Assembly (NCBI RefSeq): GCF_025770765.1
Contig: NZ_JANZKY010000007.1
Span: 124,001 to 188,000, forward strand
Direction of reading: 5' to 3'
Length of the DNA stretch: 64,000 bases
Origin: Propionivibrio soli
GTDB taxonomy: Bacteria; Pseudomonadota; Gammaproteobacteria; Burkholderiales; Rhodocyclaceae
Shown in pieces: positions 1 to 8,935 of this stretch. The notes below the pieces were generated by a model, which did no database searches, was not told the DNA's origin, and worked only from the letters and a program-made list of their open reading frames with translations. Every line of letters starts with the position of its first letter. Positions within the stretch are counted from its first letter, which is position 1. The translations under genes were made by a program, and so were the position numbers.

Positions 1-181
1 AGCGGTTTCCCACTCTTACCGGTAATTCTTTCAAGACAGGGTTGGGCGGCGGGAATCACCTGGTCGCTCTGAACTACCCTGAACTACTCGTCCGTTCAAA
101 TGCCTGGCGGAGAAAACACGGGCAAAGCGGACAGTTGGGTCTGCCTTCGCGTTGCGGACGGCAACGAAGGGCGGCTACCCC

Positions 182-844
182 TCAATCTCCCGTACTCGGC
201 GGCAGAACGGCACGCAACTCTTCGCGCAGGCTGGCGAGTTCCCGTTCGAGCCGTTCGACACGCGCTTCGAGCACGGCACAACGATCCGGATCGGTGGCCG
301 GTCCCAGTACCGGTTCGTTTTCCATGGCCATGGACACTGGCCCACAGAGAAGATGCATCCAACGATGCTCACGTGACCCGGGCGCTTTCGGCAATCGCAC
401 GGCCAGCGGCCCTTCGGCGCGAGTGGCGAGTTCCTCGAGATAGGCTTCGACCGACGAGGCATCGCCGAAGCGATGCAGCCTTTCGCAATTGGCGCGCAAC
501 TCGCTTGCGGTCTGCGGCCCGCGCAGCATGAGGATGGCGAGAAGGGCTGCCGACCCGGCCGGAACCCCGTAACACTTGCCGAAGTTATGCGCGTAGCGCA
601 GCACGCGGCCGGAAGCTCCATAGGTTTCGAGCACCAGCAAACGGTTGCGCAGCTCCTCCAGGGCCGTCTGGATCTCGGCTTCGCTGACGTTCATGACGGG
701 ATGGCGCGAGGTCTTCTGGTTGCAGCCGGCCGCCAGGCCGTTGACGGTCAGAGGGTAGGCGTCGGGCGTGGTTTTTTCCTTTTCCATTAGCACGCCGAGA
801 ATGCGGGCTTCGAGGGCAGTCAGTTCGGGCAGAGGGGAGGTCAT
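182..844 (-). CDS. yceH: DUF480 (YceH) family protein
   Basis: The 220-residue product matches the YceH/DUF480 family in length and sequence. It has the conserved N-terminus LTALEARILGVLMEKEKTTP (about residues 8-27), an NQKTSRHPV stretch and the second-domain segment LMLRGPQTASELR. The family folds as two winged helices. It has been linked to envelope or DNA-related roles, but its biochemical function is unsettled. A short coiled-coil-like tail (LEARVERLERELASLREEL) closes the protein. I chose the ATG at 844 because an AAGGA sits upstream and the family homology begins there; a longer reading to 904 would add 20 unconserved residues. No obvious operon partner. Confidence 0.88.
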   Translation of the reverse strand: MTSPLPELTALEARILGVLMEKEKTTPDAYPLTVNGLAAGCNQKTSRHPVMNVSEAEIQTALEELRNRLLVLETYGASGRVLRYAHNFGKCYGVPAGSAALLAILMLRGPQTASELRANCERLHRFGDASSVEAYLEELATRAEGPLAVRLPKAPGSREHRWMHLLCGPVSMAMENEPVLGPATDPDRCAVLEARVERLERELASLREELRAVLPPSTGD

Positions 845-1002
845 CGGCGTGTCCTTGGCAGCTTCGGATACGCGAATTGTCCCAAGCCCTGGGCGGGGCG
901 GCAAGGAGAAGAAAAATGCCGAACAGGAAGGAGGGCGGATTGGCGCCGGGTCGATCGGTGCGCTTCATTGGCCCGGCCGTGACACGCCAGGCAGGTCGCC
1001 TG

Positions 1003-1191
1003 TTAGCTCGGAAGAGTGGGCGCGGAGGAAGCGGGGGCGAGACCTATGCGGGTTGTGCTTGCCGAATCCGCCTGAACGGGAGTTTTTTGGGCCAGGGTAT
1101 GCACCGAATGCAGCGCGCAAGCGCCGAGCAAGAAATAAAGCATGGCGACGAGGCGCAAGGAGGGTTTCGGGCGGGGCTTCTTCGGGGGCAT
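1003..1191 (-). CDS. Small putative single-pass membrane protein
   Basis: This 62-residue frame begins with a basic, proline-rich stretch (MPPKKPRPKPSLR), followed by a hydrophobic segment at about residues 14-33 (LVAMLYFLLGACALHSVHTL) and a polar Ala/Ser tail. That gives the positive-inside layout of a small inner-membrane protein. An AGGAG lies about 6 bases before the ATG, which is the main reason to accept it. I do not recognise a family. An overlapping frame in another phase (965-1210) lacks these traits. Confidence 0.45.
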   Translation of the reverse strand: MPPKKPRPKPSLRLVAMLYFLLGACALHSVHTLAQKTPVQADSASTTRIGLAPASSAPTLPS

Positions 1192-1226
1192 CGCTATCTC
1201 CTGCTGACAAGTCCTAGGCGAGCAGG

Positions 1227-1796
1227 TTAGCCGTCATGCGTTACACCCTCATGACCCGTCTTGCGCTTGTTCGTGGATCGGAGCTTTGTTTCCTCGGCCC
1301 TGAGGCGTCGGCGATCCCGTGCCGCAGTAAACAGAGTGCCGGCAAGAAGCCCGATGCCGAACATCGCGTACACGCCGAACAACGCCTTCGCTGAAAGGTG
1401 GTGTTGAAAACCGGGCGTCAGCCGATGCGGGACGACGGCGAGATCGACGGCGGCGGCAAGCGCCGTGATCAAGCCTGCACCTGCGACGTGGGCCCCGAGC
1501 GAGTGTCCGGGCTCAAAGGGGCGTAGCGACTGCGTATGAATAAGCGCCCAAAAGCCGGATGAGAGATGGTGCACCAGCACGCCGGCGACGGTATAGCGTA
1601 CGCTCGGCCGGTGCTGCCCTAGCGCGGGGTTGCCCCAGATCCAGTGGCTCGGTGCGTTGACCGCGGCCCACACTGAACCGTTCTCGCGCCGACAGTGCGC
1701 CGACATGGCGGCGAGCGACGTAAGGCTCGCTACGCTGCCGACAATCGCGGCGTCCCTTAACGCCGTTCTCCACGTTTTCCGAGTTCCGGTTTGCAT
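1227..1796 (-). CDS. Putative integral membrane protein of unknown function
   Basis: 189 residues with about four hydrophobic segments: residues 12-31, 67-85, 100-122 and 135-158. A histidine-rich loop (VRYTVAGVLVHHLSSGFWALIH) and a basic C-terminal tail follow this pattern. The layout resembles small membrane proteins of unknown function seen in proteobacteria, but I cannot name the family with confidence. AAGGA precedes the ATG by about 7 bases. The gene is divergent from the SDR-DoxX gene, with about 280 bp between them. Confidence 0.7.
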   Translation of the reverse strand: MQTGTRKTWRTALRDAAIVGSVASLTSLAAMSAHCRRENGSVWAAVNAPSHWIWGNPALGQHRPSVRYTVAGVLVHHLSSGFWALIHTQSLRPFEPGHSLGAHVAGAGLITALAAAVDLAVVPHRLTPGFQHHLSAKALFGVYAMFGIGLLAGTLFTAARDRRRLRAEETKLRSTNKRKTGHEGVTHDG

Positions 1797-2080
1797 CCTC
1801 AGTTCCTTTCACGTCGCCGCGGCCATTTCGATTGCCGGGGGGCAGCGTGCGTGGGAATCCGTGTCGCTCGCTGCGTCCGGGCGAATGCGGCCGGCTTGGT
1901 CGGAGTTGTCGCTCGACGGCCATCGTACCGGCTGATGGCCCATCGTTCGGGAACGCCTGCGGCCATTCGATGCGGCCTTCGGAACACCATTTGCCGGGTA
2001 AAGAGGCCGGCTCGGCGCCCAGGCAATCGGCATTCCGTACCCGTAACCCGGGCCGGCCTCATTTCCCTCCGGAGGTTCCC

Positions 2081-3373
2081 ATCGTCATTCTGCTCACAGG
2101 CGCGACCGGCTTTCTTGGCAGTCGCTTGGCCCGGGCGCTTGCCGACGCAGGGCACGACGTCGTGTGCGCGCTGCGCAATCCGCAGCACGCTGCCGCGCGC
2201 GCCTTGCCTGGGAGAATGGTTCAGGCAGACATGTCGCGTAACGTGCGGGCGACGGACTGGGCGCCCCATCTGCGGGGCGTGGACGTGGTTATCAATGCCG
2301 TGGGCATTCTTCGTGAATCAGCGACCCAACTCTTTTCGACGCTCCACGTCGCCGGGCCCTGCGCGTTGTTCGAAGCGTGCGTGGAGGCTGGCGTGCAGCG
2401 CGTGATCAACATTTCTGCGCTTGGCGCAGATGATGGTGCCGTTAGTGCCTACCACCGCAGCAAGAAAGAGGCCGACGATTTTTTGCTGCGGTTGCCGTTA
2501 CGCGCCACCGTCGTGCAGCCTTCGCTGGTGTACGGAGCGGGTGGTGCGAGCGCATGCCTATTTGCGAAGCTAGCCACCGCTCCGCTCATTCCATTGCCCG
2601 GCCATGGCGAACAACTCGTACAACCTATTCATGTCGATGACGCCGTGCAGGCGATCATGGCACTCGTTCAAAAGGAGAAATGCATCGGCGAGCGGGTCGC
2701 TCTGGTAGGTGCGCGGCCGGTGACTTTGCGCGAATTTCTCATCGAGTTGCGGCAAGCCATGCGTTTGGAGCCTCCTTGGTTTCTGCCCTTGCCGATCGCC
2801 CTCGTAAAGCTTGCCGCTTCCCTCGGAGGAAATTTCCGCGCCAGCTTGCTCGACCGGGAAACCCTCGGCATGCTCGAGCGCGGCAATACGGGGCCGCCCG
2901 AGGCGACGCGGGTCCTTCTCGGCCGTTCTCCGCGTGAGCCCTCGGCGTTCATCACGCCCCCTGAGTGCGAAGGAACGCGGGCGCTTGCGTTGCTGGGCTG
3001 GTTGCTGCCGCTGCTGCGCTTCAGCATTGCGATTGTGTGGCTCGTCTCGGGGGTCGTCTCGTTCGGCGTGTTTCCGCGCAACGAAAGCTATGCCTTGCTC
3101 GCGCGTTCCGGAATCGAGACGCTGTGGGCGCCGTCGATGCTCTTCGGCGCGGCTGCGCTTGATCTGGCGTTCGGCATCGGCACGTTACTACTGAGTAACC
3201 GTTACTGGCTGTGGCTGGCGCAACTCGCGCTGATCATCGTTTATACCATCATCATTACGGTGTACCTGCCGGAATTCTGGGCGCATCCCTTCGGCCCCAT
3301 TCTCAAAAACGTGCCAATGGTCGCTGTGCTGGTTCTGCTGATCGCTTTCGAACAACGGCAGGAGAAACGCTGA
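2081..3373 (+). CDS. SDR-family NAD(P)-binding protein fused to a DoxX-like membrane domain
   Basis: The N-terminal half is an atypical SDR/epimerase-like Rossmann domain. Its opening reads VILLTGATGFLGSRLARAL, with the TGATGFLG nucleotide-binding loop and later NISALGADD and YHRSKKEADDFL (the YxxxK-like position). From about residue 300 the protein becomes a four-helix membrane domain of the DoxX-like type (LLPLLRFSIAIVWLVSG...NVPMVAVLVLLIAFE). Such fusions are predicted to be membrane-anchored oxidoreductases of unknown substrate. The start is odd: homology and a GGAGG at 2071-2075 both point to codon 2081, which reads ATC. The nearest in-frame ATGs (1970 and 1832) would add 37 or 83 unconserved residues. 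The stop overlaps the next gene's ATG (TGATG). Confidence 0.85.
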   Translation: MVILLTGATGFLGSRLARALADAGHDVVCALRNPQHAAARALPGRMVQADMSRNVRATDWAPHLRGVDVVINAVGILRESATQLFSTLHVAGPCALFEACVEAGVQRVINISALGADDGAVSAYHRSKKEADDFLLRLPLRATVVQPSLVYGAGGASACLFAKLATAPLIPLPGHGEQLVQPIHVDDAVQAIMALVQKEKCIGERVALVGARPVTLREFLIELRQAMRLEPPWFLPLPIALVKLAASLGGNFRASLLDRETLGMLERGNTGPPEATRVLLGRSPREPSAFITPPECEGTRALALLGWLLPLLRFSIAIVWLVSGVVSFGVFPRNESYALLARSGIETLWAPSMLFGAAALDLAFGIGTLLLSNRYWLWLAQLALIIVYTIIITVYLPEFWAHPFGPILKNVPMVAVLVLLIAFEQRQEKR

Positions 3374-3837
3374 TGGACTACACCGTGGTGAAATGGGTAC
3401 ATATCCTGTCGTCCACCTTGCTTTTCGGCACAGGCATCGGATCGGCCTTCTACATGTTGTTCGTGAGCCTGAAGGCGGAACCGAAGGCGGTAGCCATCCT
3501 CGTGCGTTACGTTGTGCGCGCCGACTGGCTATTCACTGCGCCGACGGTCATCCTGCAACCGCTCAGCGGCTTCTACCTCGCGCATCTCGCCGGCTTCCCC
3601 ATGACGAGCAAATGGATCGTGGTGTCGTCCGCCCTTTTCGGCGTGGCCGTCGTCGCTTGGCTTCCAGTGGTGTGGATGCAGATCCGCATGCGTGACCTCG
3701 CCCAGCAAGCCGTAGAGCAGGACCGGCCGCTCCCCAAGCGCTACTGGCGTTACCTTGAATTGTGGTCTCTGCTCGGGATGGTAGCGTTCTTCGCTCTTGT
3801 CGCCATCTTCTGGCTGATGGTGGGCAAACCCGCATAA
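3373..3837 (+). CDS. DUF2269 family integral membrane protein
   Basis: 154 residues, almost all membrane-embedded, with helices at about 7-29, 50-72, 80-103 and 128-150. The opening MDYTVVKWVHILSSTLLFGTGIGSAF is characteristic of DUF2269 proteins, whose function is unknown. The ATG shares one base with the stop of the SDR-DoxX gene, so the two are almost certainly translationally coupled. That suggests a membrane complex or a common pathway. Confidence 0.88.
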   Translation: MDYTVVKWVHILSSTLLFGTGIGSAFYMLFVSLKAEPKAVAILVRYVVRADWLFTAPTVILQPLSGFYLAHLAGFPMTSKWIVVSSALFGVAVVAWLPVVWMQIRMRDLAQQAVEQDRPLPKRYWRYLELWSLLGMVAFFALVAIFWLMVGKPA

Positions 3838-3948
3838 CCATGCCGTGTCGGGCCGCATCGGCGCGGGGCACATGCATTGCCCGGTGAAGGGACGGCGAAG
3901 CGGACGCTGCACTATCCGCATGATCAATTCTCGAAGAGGAGATGAACG

Positions 3949-4245
3949 ATGAACAAAGGAAGCGGCATCCTGAATAACACCGATGTACAGCCCGACTTGC
4001 CGGGACCGGTGGACCCCGATCGGCCCGATCTCCCGCAGCCCGACGTGCCGGAAGGCCCGGACGTTCCTGATGTTCCGGACCTGCCTGATCTCACCGATCC
4101 CATACAGCCTCCGGTACGCGGAGGACGCGGTCTCGATGCGCGTGAGAGCCCGGAAAAGCTCAAGGAGAATCGCGGCAAGCTGCGTGTCGACGACGAACAC
4201 AAGACGCCTGAAATGCAGAAGGATCACCGGGGCACCTTTCCGTGA
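3949..4245 (+). CDS. Pro/Asp-rich low-complexity small protein
   Basis: 98 residues. The centre (about residues 13-55) is a run of short P-D-x-P-type repeats (VDPDRPDLPQPDVPEGPDVP continuing as DVPDLPDLTDP), then a basic and acidic polar tail (KLKENRGKLRVDDEHKTPEM). No signal peptide or membrane segment is visible, so it is probably an extended, disordered cytosolic protein. A GAGGAG about 7 bases before the ATG supports translation. No function is known to me. It lies between the DUF2269 gene and the FemAB-like gene on the same strand. Confidence 0.75.
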   Translation: MNKGSGILNNTDVQPDLPGPVDPDRPDLPQPDVPEGPDVPDVPDLPDLTDPIQPPVRGGRGLDARESPEKLKENRGKLRVDDEHKTPEMQKDHRGTFP

Positions 4246-4325
4246 CGCCGATGAACGGCGAAGAATGTTCTTAATACGGAGCGCTGACATGAGCGCACCC
4301 GATACCGCTACAACGGAGCCTCCCA

Positions 4326-5573
4326 ATGAATGGGAACCAAACCCTGGTGGGGCGGCTCGGAGGACAGTTGTTCCCAAAAGCGGCGATGTTTGCGAGAGTG
4401 GGAACGCCTTCGGAATTACCGCTCATGTCTTCGCTGTCGATCGGCATGGTAACTTCCGCCGCCGGCATTCCGCGGGCGGTGTGGGAGCGTTTGTGTCCGC
4501 CCAACCATCCCTTTCTCAATCTGGACTTCCTGAGCATCCTCGAGCATCACGGCGCGGCGGGGCGTCATCTCGGCTGGGTGCCTCGTCATCTCGTGGCGAC
4601 CCAGGCTGACGACGAGATTGTCGGGTTGTTGCCCCTCTACGTCCGCTTCAACTCGCACGGCGATTTCATCCATGACTGGTCTTGGGCGTCGGCCTACCAG
4701 CAGATCGGACGCGCGTACTATCCCAAGTTACTGACCGGCTTGCCCCATACGCCGGCCGCCGGACCGCGTCTCCTTGTCAAGCCAGGTCCGCACGCCGACG
4801 AGATCAGGAACGCGTTGATCGACGCCGCACTGAAGGTGACCAGCGAGTTCTCCGCCTCCTCCTGGCACGTCGCGTTTCCGGACGATGCGGACTATGCGGC
4901 CTTGCGCGAAGCGGGGTTGCTGGTAAGCCATAACGTACAGTTCCACTGGCAGGCCGGCGATTGTGTCGACTTCACCGATTATCTGGCGACCTTTACCGCG
5001 GAGAAGCGGCGCAAGGTGCGCGCAGAGCGGCGGCGAGTGGCGGAAAGCGGGCTGGCGATCGAGGTACGGCACGGCCACGAGATCGACGCCGCCGAGTGGC
5101 CGCGCCTCCATGCTCTGTACGCCTCGACGTTCGAGAAGTTCAACAATTACGCCGTGTTTACCCCTGAGTGTTTTGCCGATCTCGGTGTTGCCCTCGGACG
5201 GCGCATGGTGGTCTTCATTGCGCGCGACGGCGGGAAACCGGTGGCTGTCTCGCTTTGTTTCCGCAGCGACGAAGTACTGTACGGGCGCTATTGGGGTTGC
5301 CACGGCAATTACCACAGCCTGCACTTCGAACTGTGCTTCTACCAGGGCATCGAGTATTGCCTGCGCGAACATCTGCGCCGTTTCGAGCCGGGGGCCGGCG
5401 GCGAGCACAAGGTCGCGCGCGGTTTCACGCCCACTGTCGTGCGATCGGTGCACTGGATTGCCGATCCCGCAATGCGGCGGCTAATCGGGCGCCATCTCGA
5501 TCAGCAGGGAAGCGCTGTGGAGGCGTATCGCCAGGAGGCGGCGGAACACCTGCCGTTTCGCAATGCTACGTGA
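4326..5573 (+). CDS. FemAB-like / GNAT-fold protein (DUF482, PF04339 type)
   Basis: 415 residues that match the proteobacterial 'peptidogalycan biosynthesis' or FemAB-like family. They contain HPFLNLDFLSILEHHGAAGRHLGW near the N-terminus, HDWSWASAY, a basic helix FTAEKRRKVRAERRRV and a C-terminal acetyltransferase-like half with FEPGAGGEHKVARGF. The family has two tandem GNAT-like domains. An acyl or aminoacyl transfer role is assumed, not shown. The ATG at 4326 has GGAG 7 bases upstream, but the conserved part begins only at about residue 36, so M34 (4425) is a real alternative start. Confidence 0.85.
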   Translation: MNGNQTLVGRLGGQLFPKAAMFARVGTPSELPLMSSLSIGMVTSAAGIPRAVWERLCPPNHPFLNLDFLSILEHHGAAGRHLGWVPRHLVATQADDEIVGLLPLYVRFNSHGDFIHDWSWASAYQQIGRAYYPKLLTGLPHTPAAGPRLLVKPGPHADEIRNALIDAALKVTSEFSASSWHVAFPDDADYAALREAGLLVSHNVQFHWQAGDCVDFTDYLATFTAEKRRKVRAERRRVAESGLAIEVRHGHEIDAAEWPRLHALYASTFEKFNNYAVFTPECFADLGVALGRRMVVFIARDGGKPVAVSLCFRSDEVLYGRYWGCHGNYHSLHFELCFYQGIEYCLREHLRRFEPGAGGEHKVARGFTPTVVRSVHWIADPAMRRLIGRHLDQQGSAVEAYRQEAAEHLPFRNAT

Positions 5574-5643
5574 TCGGCGTACGAGTACGGTTAGGTGACC
5601 GCCCGACGGCCCGCATGCGGCCGCATACAGTCGTCAGGGAAAA

Positions 5644-6387
5644 TCAGGCGATCTCTAGCTTATTGATCACCTGTTCGACGCCGTAGATGTACCAAACATC
5701 GGTTTCGATACGAGCGCGTTCCGCTTCGTTGCGTACTTTGCCCATCAGCGTTACGGTGCGGTCGCGGCACGCGATATTGACCCGCTCCATATTCAGGGAG
5801 AGCATCGGGTCGGTTTCCAGCACCAGACTGAGGGCCTCGATGATTTCCTCCTCGTTGTCGTCCTCCGCGGGCTCGATCGTCAGGCTGTTCACCACGTCCC
5901 GGCAACCCCGCGCCCACCAGGCGAGAACGCCCGCCAGCCGCTTATGCGAAAGGCTGATTACTTCGCCGCTCAGCCGCACCACGCCGTCGGCCACCGCCAC
6001 TTCGATCACACCGGCCGCGTCGGTTCCGGTGGCGGCGGCCGGCGCTTCGCGCAGAACTTTACGCTCGCCTTTCCCCCAGGCGTAAATCGCGCACGTTTGG
6101 AAATCCACGGATTCGAGCAATTGCTTGCAGACGGCGTCCCGCGTTGCCCCATCGCCGAGCGGGTGGTTGCTGCCCATACGCAAGTGATCGACGACTTCTG
6201 TTACGCCGGGGACGGAATTGGTCGCACGCAAGACCAGTTTTTTTGCCCCGATATGCGGGACCCAGCCATCGACCGTCAACGTGCCTTCACTGAAGGTCAT
6301 CGCGATCGGAGAGTTCCTCGGATCGAGGCGTGCGGCCCGTTCAATGGCCGCCTGGGCCTGCTTTACGACCGTTTCGTTACTCTGCAT
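5644..6387 (-). CDS. Triple BON-domain protein
   Basis: 247 residues carrying three BON-like repeats, at about 5-75, 90-165 and 175-245. They show the family signatures GTLTVDGWVPHIGAKKLVLRA, GVVRLSGEVISLSHKRLAG and RTVTLMGKVRNEAERARIE. BON modules bind phospholipid or other ligands and are usual in OsmY-like periplasmic proteins. Here there is no signal peptide or lipobox, so the protein as read would be cytosolic. Ribosome binding: AAGGAG 6 bases before the ATG. The gene is convergent with the FemAB-like gene, 70 bp apart. Confidence 0.85.
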   Translation of the reverse strand: MQSNETVVKQAQAAIERAARLDPRNSPIAMTFSEGTLTVDGWVPHIGAKKLVLRATNSVPGVTEVVDHLRMGSNHPLGDGATRDAVCKQLLESVDFQTCAIYAWGKGERKVLREAPAAATGTDAAGVIEVAVADGVVRLSGEVISLSHKRLAGVLAWWARGCRDVVNSLTIEPAEDDNEEEIIEALSLVLETDPMLSLNMERVNIACRDRTVTLMGKVRNEAERARIETDVWYIYGVEQVINKLEIA

Positions 6388-6735
6388 GGGGTTTCTCCTT
6401 CAGGTCGGCTCTTGGCCGTTTGATTCATCGTCGTTTGGTAATTCGTTTAGCTGTTCAATCCCGGAATGCCACGCACAGCGCCATTTGGCGGCCTTGGGGA
6501 GGCTACCTGCGGAGGTGCGCCAACTGCGTTTCCGGCTTCTTGTTGCGGATTGCCGCTTCCAGTGCGATGGCTCATGGCTGGAGACGTCCGGTACGCGGCA
6601 ACCCGCGATCGCCCGAAACGTCCGTTCCAAATTTTGGAGCCGCGTATATGAAGGAAGTTCCTCGCTCGGCGCAACGGGCTGCAGGTGTGAGGCCGACGCC
6701 GACGGAATACGCGCGACGGCGGCGTGGGCGGGTCG
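6388..6735. other. Intergenic stretch, no gene supported
   Basis: The stretch lies between the 5' end of the BON gene and the 3' end of the ECF42 sigma gene. It presumably holds the BON promoter. Open frames here lack ribosome-binding sites, recognisable homology and convincing composition. I see no clear hairpin terminator. Confidence 0.5.
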
Positions 6736-8070
6736 CTAAACGGCGTTACAGCGAGCGGCGCGTGCCAGCAAGAGGGCTTTCTCGCGGGTATTCGCCGCCA
6801 ACGCGGCCGCCCGCTCGAATTCCTCGCGTGCTTCGTCCGCGCGCTGCAGGCGGAAGAGCAACTCACCGCGAACGCTGGGCAGCAGGTGATAGCTTTGCAG
6901 TGCCGGTTCGCGCATCAGTGCATCGACGGCCGCGAGCGCGGGGGCTGGGCCGTACGCCATCGAGACGGCGACGGCGCGGTTGAGGCGGACGACAGGCGAG
7001 GGGACAACGGTGTCGAGCGCATCGTACAGCGCCACGATCTGTACCCAGTCGGTCTGCTCAACGCTGGCCGCGCGGCTGTGGCATGCCGCAATCGACGCCT
7101 GCAAGGCGTACGGACCGAGGTATCCTTCTCGACGGGGCAAGGATTCGGCACGCGAGAGCGCATCGAGCCCACGCCGGACCAGGAGATGGTCCCAGCGTTT
7201 GCGATTCTGATCGAGCAGCAGTACCGGTTCGCCTTGTGGCGAAATGCGCGCGGCAAAACGCGAGGCCTGCAATTCCATCAGCGCGACGAGTCCCCAGACC
7301 TCGCTTTCGTCGGGCATCAAGCCGGCGACTACACGTCCGAGGCGCAGCGCCTCCTCGCAAAGGGCCGGCCGCATCCAGTCGTTGCCGGCCGTCGCCGTGT
7401 AGCCTTCGTTGAACATCAGATAGATGACTTCGAGTACAGATGCGAGGCGGCGGCCCAACTCCTCGCCGCGCGGAACCTCGAAGCTGACCTTGGCGGCAGC
7501 GAGAGTGCGCTTGGCACGTACGATCCGCTGCGCGATCGTCGGCTCCGGCCGCAGGTAGGCGCGCGCGATCTCGTCGGTGGTGAGGCCGCCCATCACGCGC
7601 AGCGTGAGGGCACTGCGCGCGTCGGGTGAAAGAATCGGGTGGCAGGCGGTGAAGATCAGCCGCAAGAGGTCGTCGCCGATCGTGTCGTCAAGGCGGGCAT
7701 CGATGATTTCGGCGTGCGTGTCGCTGGCGACTTCATGCTGGAAATCGATGGCCGCGCCGATCTCGTCGGCCTTATTTGCGGTCAACCGGGAGTGGCGCAG
7801 GTGGTCGAGCGCACGCCGTTCGGTAGCCCGCATCAGCCACGCACCCGGGTTGTCCGGGATGCCGTCGCGCGGCCAGGTTTCGAGCGCCGACAGCAACGCG
7901 TCCTGAGCGAACTCCTCGGCCAGTCCGACCTGGCGTACGAGGCGCGCCGCGCGGCCGATGACCTTGGCGGCCTCGATATGCCAGATGGCCTCGATCGTAC
8001 GCCGGACGTTGTCGGTTGTGCCCAGCCGCCCGGTGTCCGTCCCGGCCGAGGTGTTCGTTGTGTTTTGCAT
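6736..8070 (-). CDS. ECF42-type RNA polymerase sigma factor with C-terminal TPR-like extension
   Basis: 444 residues. Sigma2 occupies about 25-95 (VGLAEEFAQDALLSALETWP, then NPGAWLMRATERRALDHLR) and sigma4 about 130-195 (LRVMGGLTTDEIARAYLRPEPTIAQRIVRAKRTL). These are followed by a helical extension of about 240 residues with the DUF6596 signature VLEVIYLMFNEGYTA. This layout, roughly twice the size of a plain ECF factor, defines group ECF42. Members are usually encoded with DGPF/YCII proteins and have no anti-sigma factor; the extension is thought to control activity. Both traits hold here. It is the last gene of the operon, 10 bp after the NTF2-VOC gene. The ATG lacks a strong Shine-Dalgarno, so coupled translation is likely. 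Confidence 0.93.
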   Translation of the reverse strand: MQNTTNTSAGTDTGRLGTTDNVRRTIEAIWHIEAAKVIGRAARLVRQVGLAEEFAQDALLSALETWPRDGIPDNPGAWLMRATERRALDHLRHSRLTANKADEIGAAIDFQHEVASDTHAEIIDARLDDTIGDDLLRLIFTACHPILSPDARSALTLRVMGGLTTDEIARAYLRPEPTIAQRIVRAKRTLAAAKVSFEVPRGEELGRRLASVLEVIYLMFNEGYTATAGNDWMRPALCEEALRLGRVVAGLMPDESEVWGLVALMELQASRFAARISPQGEPVLLLDQNRKRWDHLLVRRGLDALSRAESLPRREGYLGPYALQASIAACHSRAASVEQTDWVQIVALYDALDTVVPSPVVRLNRAVAVSMAYGPAPALAAVDALMREPALQSYHLLPSVRGELLFRLQRADEAREEFERAAALAANTREKALLLARAARCNAV

Positions 8071-8079
8071 CGGCCGGTG

Positions 8080-8925
8080 TTACTGCATCGAATGCAGGCC
8101 GATCATATTGCCCTCGGTATCGGTCACCAGCGCAATGAAACCGTACTGACCGATGGACATCTTGGCCTTGTGCAATCCGCCGCCGGCTTCGACAGCGCGC
8201 GCGGCCTGCACGGCGCAATCCTCGCAATGGAAATACACGAGCGCCCCGTGGCCGGTCGATGGACAATCGGGCATCTTGACCAGCGCACCGGCGGTGCCGT
8301 AACGGTCCATTTGCATCGGGAAAGCCCAAAATTCCATCTGCTCGATGGGGCTTTCGAGGCGGGTGAGGGTAACGTCGAATACCTTGTTGTAGAACGCCTT
8401 GGCCCGTTCCATGTCCTGCACGTAGATTTCGAACCAGCCGACCGGATTGACTGGAGCGCAAGGTTCGGCTGCGGCGGCAGAGCCGCCTTCCTCCGCGGTG
8501 GGTTGCAGTACCACTTTTTCGGTGAACGGGTCGAACGGCGCCGAGCAGTGGTCGTGGGTAATCAGCCAGCTTTGGTTGTCCTGCCGCTTCCAAACGAGCG
8601 ACGTCCGCAGCCAGTGCCGACCGGCAGGGTGTCCCGCAGGCAATCCCGTGAAATGCCAGAGAAAGTGCGATGTGGCCAGCGTGCCGCCGACTTCGATGCG
8701 CACATCCTTCTTTTCGATCGAGAACTGGTCCGGGAAATGCGGAAAGCATTGTTCAAGCTTCTCGCGCATGGCCTGCACGCCCGAACTGAAGGGCGGTATG
8801 GCGTCGAAAAACACCGCATCGGCGGTATAGAGCGCGAGGCAGCGGTCGGCATTCTTGTTGCGGAAGGCCGCGCCCCATTCTTCGAGTGCGGCGTGGATCG
8901 CTTGTTCGTCGGTCATCGTAGTCAT
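8080..8925 (-). CDS. SnoaL/NTF2-like domain fused to VOC (glyoxalase-like) domain
   Basis: 281 residues with two small-molecule-handling folds. The N-terminal NTF2-like half (about 1-130) carries IHAALEEWGAAFRNKNADRCLALYTADAVFFD and LITHDHCSAPF. The C-terminal VOC half (about 160-281) carries GWFEIYVQDMERAKAFYNKVF and ends DTEGNMIGLHS. Either domain could be catalytic or binding; the substrate is unknown. I chose the ATG at 8925: AGGAG touches the ATG at 8931, too close to use, but sits 6 bases from 8925. The gene lies in the ECF42 operon, 10 bp after the DGPF gene upstream and 9 bp before the sigma gene. Confidence 0.88.
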   Translation of the reverse strand: MTTMTDEQAIHAALEEWGAAFRNKNADRCLALYTADAVFFDAIPPFSSGVQAMREKLEQCFPHFPDQFSIEKKDVRIEVGGTLATSHFLWHFTGLPAGHPAGRHWLRTSLVWKRQDNQSWLITHDHCSAPFDPFTEKVVLQPTAEEGGSAAAAEPCAPVNPVGWFEIYVQDMERAKAFYNKVFDVTLTRLESPIEQMEFWAFPMQMDRYGTAGALVKMPDCPSTGHGALVYFHCEDCAVQAARAVEAGGGLHKAKMSIGQYGFIALVTDTEGNMIGLHSMQ

Positions 8926-8935
8926 GGTCATCTCC

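Noticed and set aside
4289-4609. Small gene starting ATGAGCGCACCC, with GGAG upstream, overlapping the FemAB-like gene
   Set aside because: It lies in another frame over conserved FemAB-like coding sequence and becomes Arg/Ser-rich, like a shadow frame, although its first 15 residues look plausible.
6400-6630. 76-residue minus-strand frame between BON and ECF42 genes
   Set aside because: Non-ATG start, no ribosome-binding site and shadow-like composition.
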